A DNA stretch of 64,000 nucleotides, from positions 1 through 64,000 of the IMG/VR virus record IMGVR_UViG_3300020469_000020; one strand, given 5' to 3'. The stretch comes from a virus. The translations under genes and the position numbers were made by a program. Shown here piece by piece: positions 38,077-46,162 of this stretch (its first letter is position 1; each line of letters starts with the position of its first letter). The notes below the pieces were generated by a model. The model was not told the origin of the DNA, searched no databases, and worked only from the letters and a program-made list of their open reading frames with translations.

Positions 38077-39108
38077 ATGTTAGACAATCTAAAAGAACAT
38101 ATTGATAACAAATACATTAATGTTGGAATACACGATTTAGATAATAATTATAGAATTTATAATTACTCTCAATCTACACAATTTGAAAAATTTTGGAATA
38201 AAACTACTTTATCTTGTAGAGGATTAATTACATACAAAGATAAAATTATATCAAGAGGTCCTTGTAAGTTTTTTAATTATGGTGAAATTGATCATCCACC
38301 AATAAAAGAAGTAATCGGAGTCTATGAAAAAGTAGATGGTTCATTGGGAATACCCTATGAATTTAATGGAAATGTTTATCTTTCTACTAGAGGATCTTTT
38401 AGTTCTAATCAAGCTAAAAAAGGGACTAAAATTTTAAATGAAGATTATGATGAATTTTTATCAACTACGATTAATGATCTTTTAGATGATGAAATAACTC
38501 CTATCTTTGAAATTATTTACCCAGAAAATCAAATTGTAGTAAATTATGGTAGCACAGAAGAGTTAGTTTTTATTGGAACTATAGATAATAAAACAGGTTT
38601 AATTGATTTTGAAACACATAGAAAAGAGTTTCAAAAATTATGCACCGTTGTTAAGAAATACACAATGGATGATAAAATACCAGAAAAAACAGAAGGGTTT
38701 GTAGTTCAATTTAAAAATGGAACTTGTGCAAAAATAAAATCAGATTGGTATATTAATTTACATAGATTAGTAGCAAACAGAGACTTTTATAGAACTGTTT
38801 TAATATCTTTAATTGAAAACAATGATATGCGATGGATAGAAGATATACCTGATGAATTTTACAGAGAGATAGCTCACAATCTTAAAAAAGTAGAAACTTA
38901 TATAAATTCAGAAACAAAAAGATTAAAAGAACTATTAGATACTATATTGAAGGAGTATAAAACAGACAAAGACATAGCTCTGAAAATAAAAGAAATTTCC
39001 AAAGATATGCCGTTGTTGTTTATTTTGTGGAGAAAAGGAAACAAAAAACTTAAAGAAACTTTGCTTAAAAATTTACTAGACAAATATAAAAAATCAAAAG
39101 ATAATTAA
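38077..39108 (+). CDS. RNA ligase (nucleotidyltransferase family, T4 Rnl1-like)
   Basis: This is a 343-residue enzyme from the ATG at 38077. An in-frame GTG six bases earlier overlaps the AAAGG ribosome site and is less likely. Nucleotidyltransferase motifs are present in order: motif I EKVDGSLG with nucleophile Lys85, motif Ia around STRGSF, motif III IFEIIYP, motif IV EGFVVQF, and motif V AKIKSDWY. These covalently adenylate the lysine and seal RNA 5'-phosphate and 3'-hydroxyl ends. The C-terminal helical part resembles Rnl1-type ligases more than Rnl2. In T4, such a ligase repairs host-cleaved tRNA. A polynucleotide kinase/phosphatase is not in the window, but a 2H phosphoesterase lies 640 bases away. 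Confidence 0.8.
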   Translation: MLDNLKEHIDNKYINVGIHDLDNNYRIYNYSQSTQFEKFWNKTTLSCRGLITYKDKIISRGPCKFFNYGEIDHPPIKEVIGVYEKVDGSLGIPYEFNGNVYLSTRGSFSSNQAKKGTKILNEDYDEFLSTTINDLLDDEITPIFEIIYPENQIVVNYGSTEELVFIGTIDNKTGLIDFETHRKEFQKLCTVVKKYTMDDKIPEKTEGFVVQFKNGTCAKIKSDWYINLHRLVANRDFYRTVLISLIENNDMRWIEDIPDEFYREIAHNLKKVETYINSETKRLKELLDTILKEYKTDKDIALKIKEISKDMPLLFILWRKGNKKLKETLLKNLLDKYKKSKDN

Positions 39109-39677
39109 AAATCTCCACCAGAACTTGGTTGTGGATCACCCATACTAAATCCCATCATTTTTCTACCCAAACTAATTGGTTTCGGTTCAAATGGTGTAAT
39201 CTTTTTTGGCATATCCATACTTGGTGCTGGAGCAGGAGGCATAGCTTCCATTTCTTTTTCGTCATCGTGTTGCTCATCTTTAGCATCAAGATAAGAAGCA
39301 ACTTTTATCATATAGTCGCAAGCAACTGCTATTTTAGATTGCACCCATTCTGGTAAATTTTCATTATCTTCTATCTCTTTCATCATCTTAGTTGCCGCTT
39401 GGTGAATTTGGCAAAGTTGAGTTTTAGCCATTGAACCTTCATAATCGTATTCTTCATCTTCACCAGGCTTATGATCTTCTGTTTTCATTTTTGCAGCTAA
39501 TATATCTTGATCAAGCTTTTCCATTTGTGCTTTTAAAGCTTTCTTTTTATCCATCATTGCCTGCATAGCTGACTTGTTTGCATCTTTAGCAGTATCTTCT
39601 ACAGTTTCTTCATCATATTCATTCAAAGGTTCTCTATCATTTAAAATGTTATTAATGATATTTTTAATATCAGACAT
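39105..39677 (-). CDS. Putative structural protein
   Basis: This protein has 190 residues. Residues ~80-130 hold EGSMAKTQLCQIHQAATKMM followed by LPEWVQSKIAVACDYMIKVA. I recognise this segment from small proteins in marine T4-like phages annotated as structural. The N-terminal 70 residues are helical and charged, and the C-terminus is Pro/Met rich. An (L/I)xE site (LNE, residues 18-20) could be cut by the prohead protease. The 3' end overlaps the convergent RNA ligase gene by four bases. GATAAATA lies 43 bases upstream. Its location in head or tail is unknown. Confidence 0.6.
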   Translation of the reverse strand: MSDIKNIINNILNDREPLNEYDEETVEDTAKDANKSAMQAMMDKKKALKAQMEKLDQDILAAKMKTEDHKPGEDEEYDYEGSMAKTQLCQIHQAATKMMKEIEDNENLPEWVQSKIAVACDYMIKVASYLDAKDEQHDDEKEMEAMPPAPAPSMDMPKKITPFEPKPISLGRKMMGFSMGDPQPSSGGDF

Positions 39678-39694
39678 AGTTCCTTTTTGTTTAA

Positions 39695-39702
39695 AATAAA
39701 TA
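39695..39702 (+). promoter_or_regulatory. Putative late promoter AATAAATA (2H gene)
   Basis: The plus-strand AATAAATA, one mismatch from consensus, lies 46 bases upstream of the 2H phosphoesterase ATG. It is divergent and overlapping in region with 39721-39728. Confidence 0.45.
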
Positions 39703-39720
39703 ATATAGGTAATTTTTATA

Positions 39721-39728
39721 TATTTATC
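39721..39728 (-). promoter_or_regulatory. Putative late promoter GATAAATA
   Basis: The minus-strand GATAAATA lies 43 bases upstream of the 190-residue structural gene at 39677. Confidence 0.5.
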
Positions 39729-39748
39729 AATTTAAAATCGTAGGTAAA

Positions 39749-40192
39749 ATGAAAAAGTTAATACAAGATATCAATTCATTATTAAATGAAGAAGAAAAGG
39801 TTAGTGGTTATTATGCAGTAATTCTATCAGAAGATTCTTATAATCAAGTAAAAGAATACGCAAACTATAGAATAGTACGTTCTAATCATATCACTATCGC
39901 ATATGATCCTACAGTATCTGAATCTGAAAAGCTTAATACTATGTTAGGTAAAAGAATGGGAATCAAAACTAAAGAACTTTTTGAGAATGATAATATTCAA
40001 GCGTTTACTATAGAGATGAATAATTTAAATCGTTTAGATGGTGGGATTCCTCATATAACAGTTTCACACGATGAAAATACAAAACCATTTGCTGCAAATG
40101 AAATGTTAAAAAATCCAGACAGAACAAGAACAATAGAATTAGATTTGTTTGGTACTTTCAAGTTTATACCACATAAAAAAAGGGAGGTGTAA
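39749..40192 (+). CDS. 2H phosphoesterase-like protein
   Basis: This protein of 147 residues has two HxT motifs: SNHITIAYDP (His47, Thr49) and IPHITVSHDE (His102, Thr104). They are spaced as in the 2H/LigT phosphoesterase fold, which opens 2',3'-cyclic phosphates or related RNA ends. The leader MKKLIQDINSLLNEE resembles a head-targeting propeptide, with LNE at residues 12-14 as a possible gp21 cut site. Together with the nearby RNA ligase it could act in RNA end repair. Alternatively, it could counter host cyclic-oligonucleotide signalling, as some phage 2H enzymes do. Its stop codon lies inside the terminator hairpin at 40179-40204. Confidence 0.65.
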   Translation: MKKLIQDINSLLNEEEKVSGYYAVILSEDSYNQVKEYANYRIVRSNHITIAYDPTVSESEKLNTMLGKRMGIKTKELFENDNIQAFTIEMNNLNRLDGGIPHITVSHDENTKPFAANEMLKNPDRTRTIELDLFGTFKFIPHKKREV

Positions 40193-40204
40193 AAACCTCC
40201 CTTT
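40179..40204. terminator. Intrinsic terminator after gp23
   Basis: A perfect 10-bp stem, AAAGGGAGGT / ACCTCCCTTT (40179-40188 and 40195-40204), with a 6-base loop. Read on the minus strand the stem runs into a T-rich tract, so it best terminates the gp23 transcript. In the plus direction it lies at the 2H gene stop and may work weakly. Confidence 0.8.
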
Positions 40205-40231
40205 CCTTAACTCAATCTATTCTTAAATTAA

Positions 40232-41638
40232 TTAAGAAAGATTTGTTACCTTCATCTTTCGGTAATATACGTTTGAATTACCGTCAAGACCAGCACCGGT
40301 CACTCTCTTACTTGCATTTTTAGCATCATCTCTTTGTGAGAATGGATTTGCTACAATTGCATCTCGGCTCATGAAACCGATGATTGGAGTGAAGCTTGCA
40401 GGATCTTGAGCTTTCAACATCTGCAGTGGCTGATATGGACAATAGAAAATTCCACTATCGTAAGGTGAAGTACCCTTATAACCTACAGTTACTAGAGCGG
40501 TTGCACCAATTGACAAATATGGATCAATGTATACTCTAAACTGACCATTCAATACACCAGCAAATAAACTATCAGTCTCATCAGTCTTGATGTTGTTCTT
40601 TAGATTTGAAGAATAATCAAGAACACCAGCCATTTGAAGTGCGGAAGCAACGTCTGCTGAACAGATGATGATGTTTCCTTTTCCACGTCGAGTTTCTCTA
40701 GCGATTTGATTTGCTTCAAGTTCCAATTGGAACATCAATCCTTTAAACTTCTCAACTGACCATCTACCATTTGAATCAACAAGAAGATCAAATGTATTTG
40801 CATTAGTTGTATTTGTGGCACCTGGCTTAGCTACAGTGTAAATGGTACGAATAACTTGACGGTTGATCTCAGCTAAAATTTCATTAGAGAGAATGTTTGC
40901 CAATTCACTTTCAGCATTCAATCCATGAGTTGCTTTCAAGTCTTGTGCCATTTCAAGTGTGTATTGACCACGCAATTTTCTTGTCTCAGCAGCAACTGAC
41001 ATTTTCTCAATTGAGAATGACATCTCTGGAATAGCAGTTGAACCAAGTCCAAATTGCTCACCAGCTGATGTAGCAGCACCAACACCGGTTACAGTATCAG
41101 CATTATTTGTAGTAAAGAATTCGTTTACTGGATCAGCGGGAATTGCAGTACCGTCAACACCAGCATAAGCTGTATTTGCTTCACCATAGAACGCTTCTTT
41201 TGTACCATCTGTAGATGCTGTTCCATCATATGCTCCACCAGCACCAGCAAGTCTTGCAGGTGACTCATAATGTGAGCGCATTGCAAAAATCAATCCTGTA
41301 GGACCTGTAAGTGGCTGAACTCCACATACATCATATGCCAACAATTTTGGCATAGTTCTTCTTACAAGAGAAATAAGAACTGGATCTACAAATTCAATAT
41401 GACCACCAGCAGAAGGTGTACCACCAGCAGCATCCATATTAGAAACCATCGCTCCTGGATTCTCTGTCAAGAACAATCCTTGTCCTGTTTGAGTTTGTGC
41501 TTGTTGTCTTAGCATAGTCTCTTGATTTTCCAAAAGAATAGCTGTAACACTTTTTCTATAGGTATCGTCAATATTAGGCAGTTCATCATGCTCTAATATC
41601 GGCTTCCATTTTTCCTGAACTTTTTCGTTAAGAACCAT
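40232..41638 (-). CDS. 23: Major capsid protein gp23
   Basis: This protein of 468 residues (T4 has 521) has the gp23 landmarks AGGHIEFVDPVLISLVRRTM and LLAYDVCGVQPLTGPTGLIF, a stretch typical of the family. It forms the hexagonal head lattice. A protease site LTE (residues 57-59) suggests maturation by gp21 to a form starting at Asn60, comparable to the T4 cut after residue 65. An exact late promoter lies upstream, AAGGAG precedes the ATG, and a strong terminator follows. It is the last gene of the minus-strand head block. Confidence 0.95.
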   Translation of the reverse strand: MVLNEKVQEKWKPILEHDELPNIDDTYRKSVTAILLENQETMLRQQAQTQTGQGLFLTENPGAMVSNMDAAGGTPSAGGHIEFVDPVLISLVRRTMPKLLAYDVCGVQPLTGPTGLIFAMRSHYESPARLAGAGGAYDGTASTDGTKEAFYGEANTAYAGVDGTAIPADPVNEFFTTNNADTVTGVGAATSAGEQFGLGSTAIPEMSFSIEKMSVAAETRKLRGQYTLEMAQDLKATHGLNAESELANILSNEILAEINRQVIRTIYTVAKPGATNTTNANTFDLLVDSNGRWSVEKFKGLMFQLELEANQIARETRRGKGNIIICSADVASALQMAGVLDYSSNLKNNIKTDETDSLFAGVLNGQFRVYIDPYLSIGATALVTVGYKGTSPYDSGIFYCPYQPLQMLKAQDPASFTPIIGFMSRDAIVANPFSQRDDAKNASKRVTGAGLDGNSNVYYRKMKVTNLS

Positions 41639-41693
41639 AACTTCTCCTTTTAATTTTTAAATATAATTGAAATTATAAAAATTTCTTTTATCT

Positions 41694-41701
41694 TATTTAT
41701 A
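41694..41701 (-). promoter_or_regulatory. Late promoter TATAAATA for gp23
   Basis: An exact late consensus on the minus strand, 55 bases upstream of the gp23 ATG, in the 83-base gap after gp22. A dedicated promoter fits the high demand for capsid protein. Confidence 0.75.
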
Positions 41702-41721
41702 TATATTCTCTTTTTCAAAAA

Positions 41722-42963
41722 TTAAACGTATTTTGAAATAGCTTGTGTGTATACATCCATTGCTGAAGGCGCAGCTGGCTCAGCATGATAATCTTCTACA
41801 AGTGTAGATGATTCAAACTGCTCATTCTCAATAATATCATCATTTTTAGTTTCATTATTTACTTCTTCTTTTGAAGAGAAATAATGTTCTTTAATAATTT
41901 GAACCTTCTTTTCAAATTCTTGTTCGTCTTCAAAGTCAACTGATTCTGTTAGGTTCATCAATTGATCTTTTTCTGCCATAGTCAAATCTTCAGACTTCTC
42001 ACTAATGATATTTTTTCTCTTTTCTTCTTGAAGTTGCTTCTTCAATCGCATGTTTCTCTTTAGATGAGTATTGACTTGCTCTTGAAGTTCTTCTGTTTTT
42101 TCTTCCAATGAAACAACAAGGTCTTCTTTTTCTTCTGGTACATCAATGTAATTTTCTGTGAAAAGATTTTTCAAACCAAAAATAAAGTTTTCTGTGATTT
42201 CAGTGCGAACACCTTTTTCAACAGCTAACTCATTTTCTTTCAACCACTCTTCCGCAACATATGTAACATACTCATCAACTTTAGAAGTTAGATTATCAAG
42301 TTCTTCATGAAGTTGTTCAGCATGTGCCTCTACAGCTTCTTTCAGGTTTGCATTATATTGTTCTTCTAATTCTTCTTTTAATTCATTGACTTCTTCATTA
42401 ATTCTCTGAGTGAGAACTGTTTCAAATAGCAATGCAGCTTTTTCTTTAAATTCTTCACTTAGAGTTTCATCTTGAGAAAATAAAGATTCAATTTGCTCTT
42501 GCATTTCTTCTTTCTTTTTCTTTTTCTTCGCATGATACATTTCGTCTAGTTCCTCATCATCGTCATCATCTTTTTTATCATCATCGTCATCGTCATCATC
42601 TTTTTCCTCTTCATCATCATCATCATCTTTTTTCTTTTTCTTCTTTGCTGCTTCTTCTACAGTTTCATCTTCAGCAGCAACAACTTCTTCTTCAGCTACA
42701 TCTTCTTTCATCGTTTCTTCCTTGTCCATAGCTTTCATTTCATCCATCATTTGTGTAGCCATAGTATCAATTGTAGTACCTTTGTCAATGGTAACTTGAG
42801 TAGCAGATGCATTCATTTTCATCTCCTTCATTAGAGCATTGATGCATGAATCCACTTTATCTTCAGGCACAACTGTGCTAAGATCAGTAGAATTTTCAAT
42901 TTCGTCTCCGTATCTTTTCTTCATAAATTCGGAAATCCTATTCTTTAATTCTGTTTTAGTCAT
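41722..42963 (-). CDS. 22: Prohead core scaffold gp22
   Basis: This 413-residue protein is longer than T4 gp22 (269). It sits between gp21 and gp23 as in T4. Residues ~105-155 are extreme low complexity, with alternating Lys and Asp/Glu runs. The remainder is a nearly continuous charged helix and coiled coil (NEEVNELKEELEEQYNANLK). A scaffold of this kind fills the prohead and is degraded by gp21; many (L/I)xE sites are visible. The C-terminal PSAMDVYTQAISKYV resembles gp22 ends. The acidic/basic insert may replace a separate T4 core protein function. An exact late promoter lies 47 bases upstream and AAGGA precedes the ATG. Confidence 0.85.
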   Translation of the reverse strand: MTKTELKNRISEFMKKRYGDEIENSTDLSTVVPEDKVDSCINALMKEMKMNASATQVTIDKGTTIDTMATQMMDEMKAMDKEETMKEDVAEEEVVAAEDETVEEAAKKKKKKDDDDDEEEKDDDDDDDDKKDDDDDEELDEMYHAKKKKKKEEMQEQIESLFSQDETLSEEFKEKAALLFETVLTQRINEEVNELKEELEEQYNANLKEAVEAHAEQLHEELDNLTSKVDEYVTYVAEEWLKENELAVEKGVRTEITENFIFGLKNLFTENYIDVPEEKEDLVVSLEEKTEELQEQVNTHLKRNMRLKKQLQEEKRKNIISEKSEDLTMAEKDQLMNLTESVDFEDEQEFEKKVQIIKEHYFSSKEEVNNETKNDDIIENEQFESSTLVEDYHAEPAAPSAMDVYTQAISKYV

Positions 42964-43010
42964 TAGATTCCTTTTTATTTAATGTTAAACCTTTTGGTCT
43001 GTTTATATAT

Positions 43011-43018
43011 TATTTATA
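43011..43018 (-). promoter_or_regulatory. Late promoter TATAAATA for gp22
   Basis: An exact late consensus on the minus strand, 47 bases upstream of the gp22 ATG, in the short gap after gp21. Confidence 0.75.
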
Positions 43019-43023
43019 TTATT

Positions 43024-43893
43024 TCAATTCTTTGCAACTTCTTTAAGAAAGTTATCAAATATTTTAAGTGTTTCTTGCTCTCTTTTTTCTTGTAATTTTT
43101 CTTTAACACTTTTTTCAACAGCTTCTTTAGTGCTTTCAAGAAGTTGCTCTAAATGCTTTTCTTTCTTGCTAATTTGGAAATTAACTTTTGACTCAATCAA
43201 TTTTTTCATAGATGTATTTTCATTATTGAGAGCATATATTTTATCTTGCATATTTTTAATTTCAGATTTCATTTCTACTAAAGTATCAAACCAAAGCATA
43301 GGATTGTTAGAAGAATTTGTTTCTTCATTTACTTCAGCTTGCTTTCTAGTATATGATTTGGTATCAGCATTCCAAATCCAATCAACTGATTCCATTACCA
43401 TTTCAACGAAAGCTTTTGGAGCAGAGGGATCATAAACAATATCTATTGCAGATAATTGAAAATCTTCTCCAACCAATTGATAATCATCTTTTTGAGTTAA
43501 AGACCCAACTCCTCTTGAAGAAACTCCAAGTTTAACTCCTCCATCCACAAGACCACGAACAATGTTTCCGCATGGTGTATCCAGTACCTTTGCTTTTCCC
43601 ATGATATGATTGCCGTCAATATTAAGTTCAGTGACCATATGTGAAACTCTTTCAAGATTCACAGCAGGATCTGCAGGATGATTTAATTCACCTAAAGCAC
43701 GTTGAGTATTAACTTTTTCTGTGACGTATCTATCTGTTTCTTTTTGTAATGTGTCTATTGTGTAAACTCTACCATTCTTGTTCGTTTCTTCGGCTTGCAT
43801 AAAAATTCCAGAAAGATAATGAGTTTTAATCCCTTCTTCATTAGCTTCCGTAATGGCTTTTACATTATCTGAACTTTCTACAAGTAGTTTCAT
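43024..43893 (-). CDS. 21: Prohead protease gp21
   Basis: This is a 289-residue protease (T4 has 212). Catalytic elements of the phage prohead serine protease family are visible: His72 in GELNHPAD and Ser125/126 in KLGVSSRGVG. The N-terminal pattern SGIFMQAEETNKNGRVY is also typical. It matures the prohead by cutting after (L/I)xE in scaffold, capsid and internal proteins. Its own N-terminus has LVE at residues 4-6, a possible self-cleavage point. The C-terminal ~100 residues are a coiled-coil tail that may tether it to the core. It is seven bases downstream of the 471-residue gene and has no promoter of its own. Confidence 0.9.
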   Translation of the reverse strand: MKLLVESSDNVKAITEANEEGIKTHYLSGIFMQAEETNKNGRVYTIDTLQKETDRYVTEKVNTQRALGELNHPADPAVNLERVSHMVTELNIDGNHIMGKAKVLDTPCGNIVRGLVDGGVKLGVSSRGVGSLTQKDDYQLVGEDFQLSAIDIVYDPSAPKAFVEMVMESVDWIWNADTKSYTRKQAEVNEETNSSNNPMLWFDTLVEMKSEIKNMQDKIYALNNENTSMKKLIESKVNFQISKKEKHLEQLLESTKEAVEKSVKEKLQEKREQETLKIFDNFLKEVAKN

Positions 43894-43900
43894 TTTTCCT

Positions 43901-45316
43901 CTATCTTAATGTTTGTGACCTAGCTTTGGTTTGTTGTCTTTTAACAAACATCTTTTTCATTTTACCAGGATTTGCTTTAATTTTTCGCCATCTTTTCAAA
44001 GAGGCTTTACGATCTCTTTCTTTTTGTTTTGCTGGTTTTGTTGTTTTTGGTAAGCACATAACTTCTTTAACTTTTTTACCAGCAACAGTTATTTCTCTAT
44101 TTAGAGGTTTTTTATATTCATCACTCTTACATACCATTACAACTTTATTTAAACCTGTTCTTGGATTTCTTCTCCAGCGTACCTGAGCTACCGATTCTGT
44201 TGTTGTTTCTATTTGTTTGGGATTCACTACTTTTGGTGAATTGCTTTTCTGTTTACGAAATTGATTTATTATTTTATCAGAAAAAGTTTCTGCTCTTTTT
44301 TTAACTTCTTTTTCTGGTAGACCTTTTAAAGAGTCTACAAAACTTTTAAGTATTTTCATAAATTTTTCTTTTTCTTCTGGATCTAATCCTCTAGGATCAA
44401 TATTGGCTAAAACTGGTTTTCTTTTTTCTATTTCTGAACTTTTTTTATTTTCAATTCGTTTAGTATCTGATTTTTTTTCATCGGGTGATTCTTCATATTT
44501 TGCTGCTGTTTCATCGGTGTATTTCTTTATCATTTCTTCATGATGTTTTTTTGAATCAAAGTCATCATGGTCATTATCTTCTTGTCTGAGATAGCTTTCA
44601 AATCTTAATATTAATCTATCTCTTTCATTTATAGTCTCAGTAAAACTATATTTTAAATTTTTTTCTTCAGCATCTATATCAGTATTTTCTTCTAAAGTCA
44701 ATCTTGAAAGTCCAACATATACCATTGCCAATCTTTTTTCTATTCTAATTATAGTTTCTGCATCTATGATATCATCACTATTTAATTTTACAATATCTAA
44801 GTTTTTACCTATATTTAATAAATCATTGTCTTTCAGTTTTTTATTTTCAATACCATATGCTAATAATATTAAAATTTTTGAAAATAAATTCAAATTTTTA
44901 TGTAAATGTAAAAATGAAAAAGGTGCTAAGTTTTCATTACTTGGATTAACTTTAAATCTAGTATTGACTAAGTTCTTGTTTATTATACTTATGCTTTTAG
45001 CCAATTCTTTTATTTTTTGATAATCATTATATTGTTCTTTATTTTTCAGAAAAAGATTTTCTGTTTTTTTAATATATTCTATATTATCAGTTGCAGTTTT
45101 TTTAACTGTAGATTTTAGAGACTTATAAAATTCTTTAGTTTTATTTTTTGTACCTTTGTAAAATGATTTAAGTTTTTTTTCTTTAGCTACTGTTGATATT
45201 GAATTCCCTGTAGCAACCATGGCTTTCTTAAAAGTATTTAATTTATCTTTTACAGAAAACGGTATTTTAAATACTTCATTTATTACAATATCGTCTTCAG
45301 TTAAAAATCTTTTCAT
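43901..45316 (-). CDS. Putative prohead core / internal head protein
   Basis: This 471-residue protein is not recognised by family. It lies between the gp67-like gene and gp21, where T4 has the core protein gp68, so a core or internal role is inferred. It starts MKRFLTEDDIV, with LTE at residues 5-7 as a candidate protease site. Residues 30-110 are Lys-rich and helical. The last ~90 residues are strongly basic (RKASLKRWRKIKANPGKMKK), suitable for contact with DNA or an acidic scaffold. A possible C-terminal fold contains WRRNPRTGLNKVVMV. It is co-transcribed with gp20, gp67 and gp21. Confidence 0.55.
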   Translation of the reverse strand: MKRFLTEDDIVINEVFKIPFSVKDKLNTFKKAMVATGNSISTVAKEKKLKSFYKGTKNKTKEFYKSLKSTVKKTATDNIEYIKKTENLFLKNKEQYNDYQKIKELAKSISIINKNLVNTRFKVNPSNENLAPFSFLHLHKNLNLFSKILILLAYGIENKKLKDNDLLNIGKNLDIVKLNSDDIIDAETIIRIEKRLAMVYVGLSRLTLEENTDIDAEEKNLKYSFTETINERDRLILRFESYLRQEDNDHDDFDSKKHHEEMIKKYTDETAAKYEESPDEKKSDTKRIENKKSSEIEKRKPVLANIDPRGLDPEEKEKFMKILKSFVDSLKGLPEKEVKKRAETFSDKIINQFRKQKSNSPKVVNPKQIETTTESVAQVRWRRNPRTGLNKVVMVCKSDEYKKPLNREITVAGKKVKEVMCLPKTTKPAKQKERDRKASLKRWRKIKANPGKMKKMFVKRQQTKARSQTLR

Positions 45317-45330
45317 TTATTTTCTCGTTG

Positions 45331-46002
45331 CTATTTCGTAGTGTATTCTTGAAATGCACCTTTATCAACTAATTTACTACCAAGAACGTCTCTTTTTTGT
45401 TTCATTATTTTCGCTTTTGGATTATCTTCACCATATCGTTGAACATATTGTCCATATGCTTGACTTAAAACTGTATATTTTTCTATACCACTTTCCTTTT
45501 TACCGGCATAGTTTAATACTTTTTTAACACTATCATTTGCAGTAAAAAATTTTATATCATCTAGTACAAACGGAGTTAATCTATCTTGTTCTTGACCAAT
45601 TTTATTTAATTTATCTTGTAAATTAGCTATCTTTTCGTTAATGTCAAAATCATCTTCACTGGGATTTTTATCTTCTAAATCAAATATTTGTTTACTAATT
45701 TTTCCCTGCTCTTTTACATTTTTCTCAAATTGTTTAGTTGCTGCTAATTGTCTTCTACCATCTTGGGTAAGACGTTTTGCTCCACTGCGGATTGTGTCTA
45801 ATGCTTTATTACCTACTCTAGCAGCACCTTCTTTTGCTTTTCCAGTAAGATTTTCAATTGCATCATCAATAAAAGATCTTTCTTCTAAGTAAGAAAGAGA
45901 AACCCCTGAGTTTATATAATAACTTTGATAATCTTCATTGATTAAGTTCGTTAGTAAATTACTCTGCTTCTGCAGGTTGTTCTGCTTTTGGTTGTTCTTC
46001 AT
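45331..46002 (-). CDS. Hypothetical head-cluster protein
   Basis: This protein of 223 residues starts MKNNQKQNNLQKQSNLLTNL, overlapping the end of the gp67-like gene by 44 bases. The 5' end is Asn/Gln rich because it is read from the other gene's Glu/Pro/Ala-rich tail. Translation may instead begin a little later, although no other ATG is near. INE at residues 21-23 could be cut by gp21. The rest is helical with a basic segment (GNKALDTIRSGAKRLTQDGR). Function unknown; a prohead core component is likely from its position. Confidence 0.5.
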   Translation of the reverse strand: MKNNQKQNNLQKQSNLLTNLINEDYQSYYINSGVSLSYLEERSFIDDAIENLTGKAKEGAARVGNKALDTIRSGAKRLTQDGRRQLAATKQFEKNVKEQGKISKQIFDLEDKNPSEDDFDINEKIANLQDKLNKIGQEQDRLTPFVLDDIKFFTANDSVKKVLNYAGKKESGIEKYTVLSQAYGQYVQRYGEDNPKAKIMKQKRDVLGSKLVDKGAFQEYTTK

Positions 46003-46162
46003 TTTCTACTTCTTTACTAAAAATTTTTTGAGAAAGTTCTTCTTTTTTATCTTGCAATTTATCATAGACTTTATTTGCAATTAAAGTTTCAAAGTTTTCT
46101 TTTGTGCCATTCATGTTTCCATCATTTACATTTTTAATTAATTCTTTTGCTACATTATCCAT
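45959..46162 (-). CDS. 67: Prohead core protein, gp67-like
   Basis: This 67-residue protein starts MDNVAKELIKNVNDGNMNGT. It has the pattern ...FETLIANKVYDKLQDKKEEL, then an acidic tail (SKEVENEEQPKAEQPAEAE). This layout, and the position directly after the portal gene, match the T4 gp67 core protein and its marine relatives. Its ATG overlaps the gp20 stop (TAATG). In T4 the protein is part of the prohead core and is processed by gp21. The identification rests on synteny and composition. Confidence 0.7.
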   Translation of the reverse strand: MDNVAKELIKNVNDGNMNGTKENFETLIANKVYDKLQDKKEELSQKIFSKEVENEEQPKAEQPAEAE

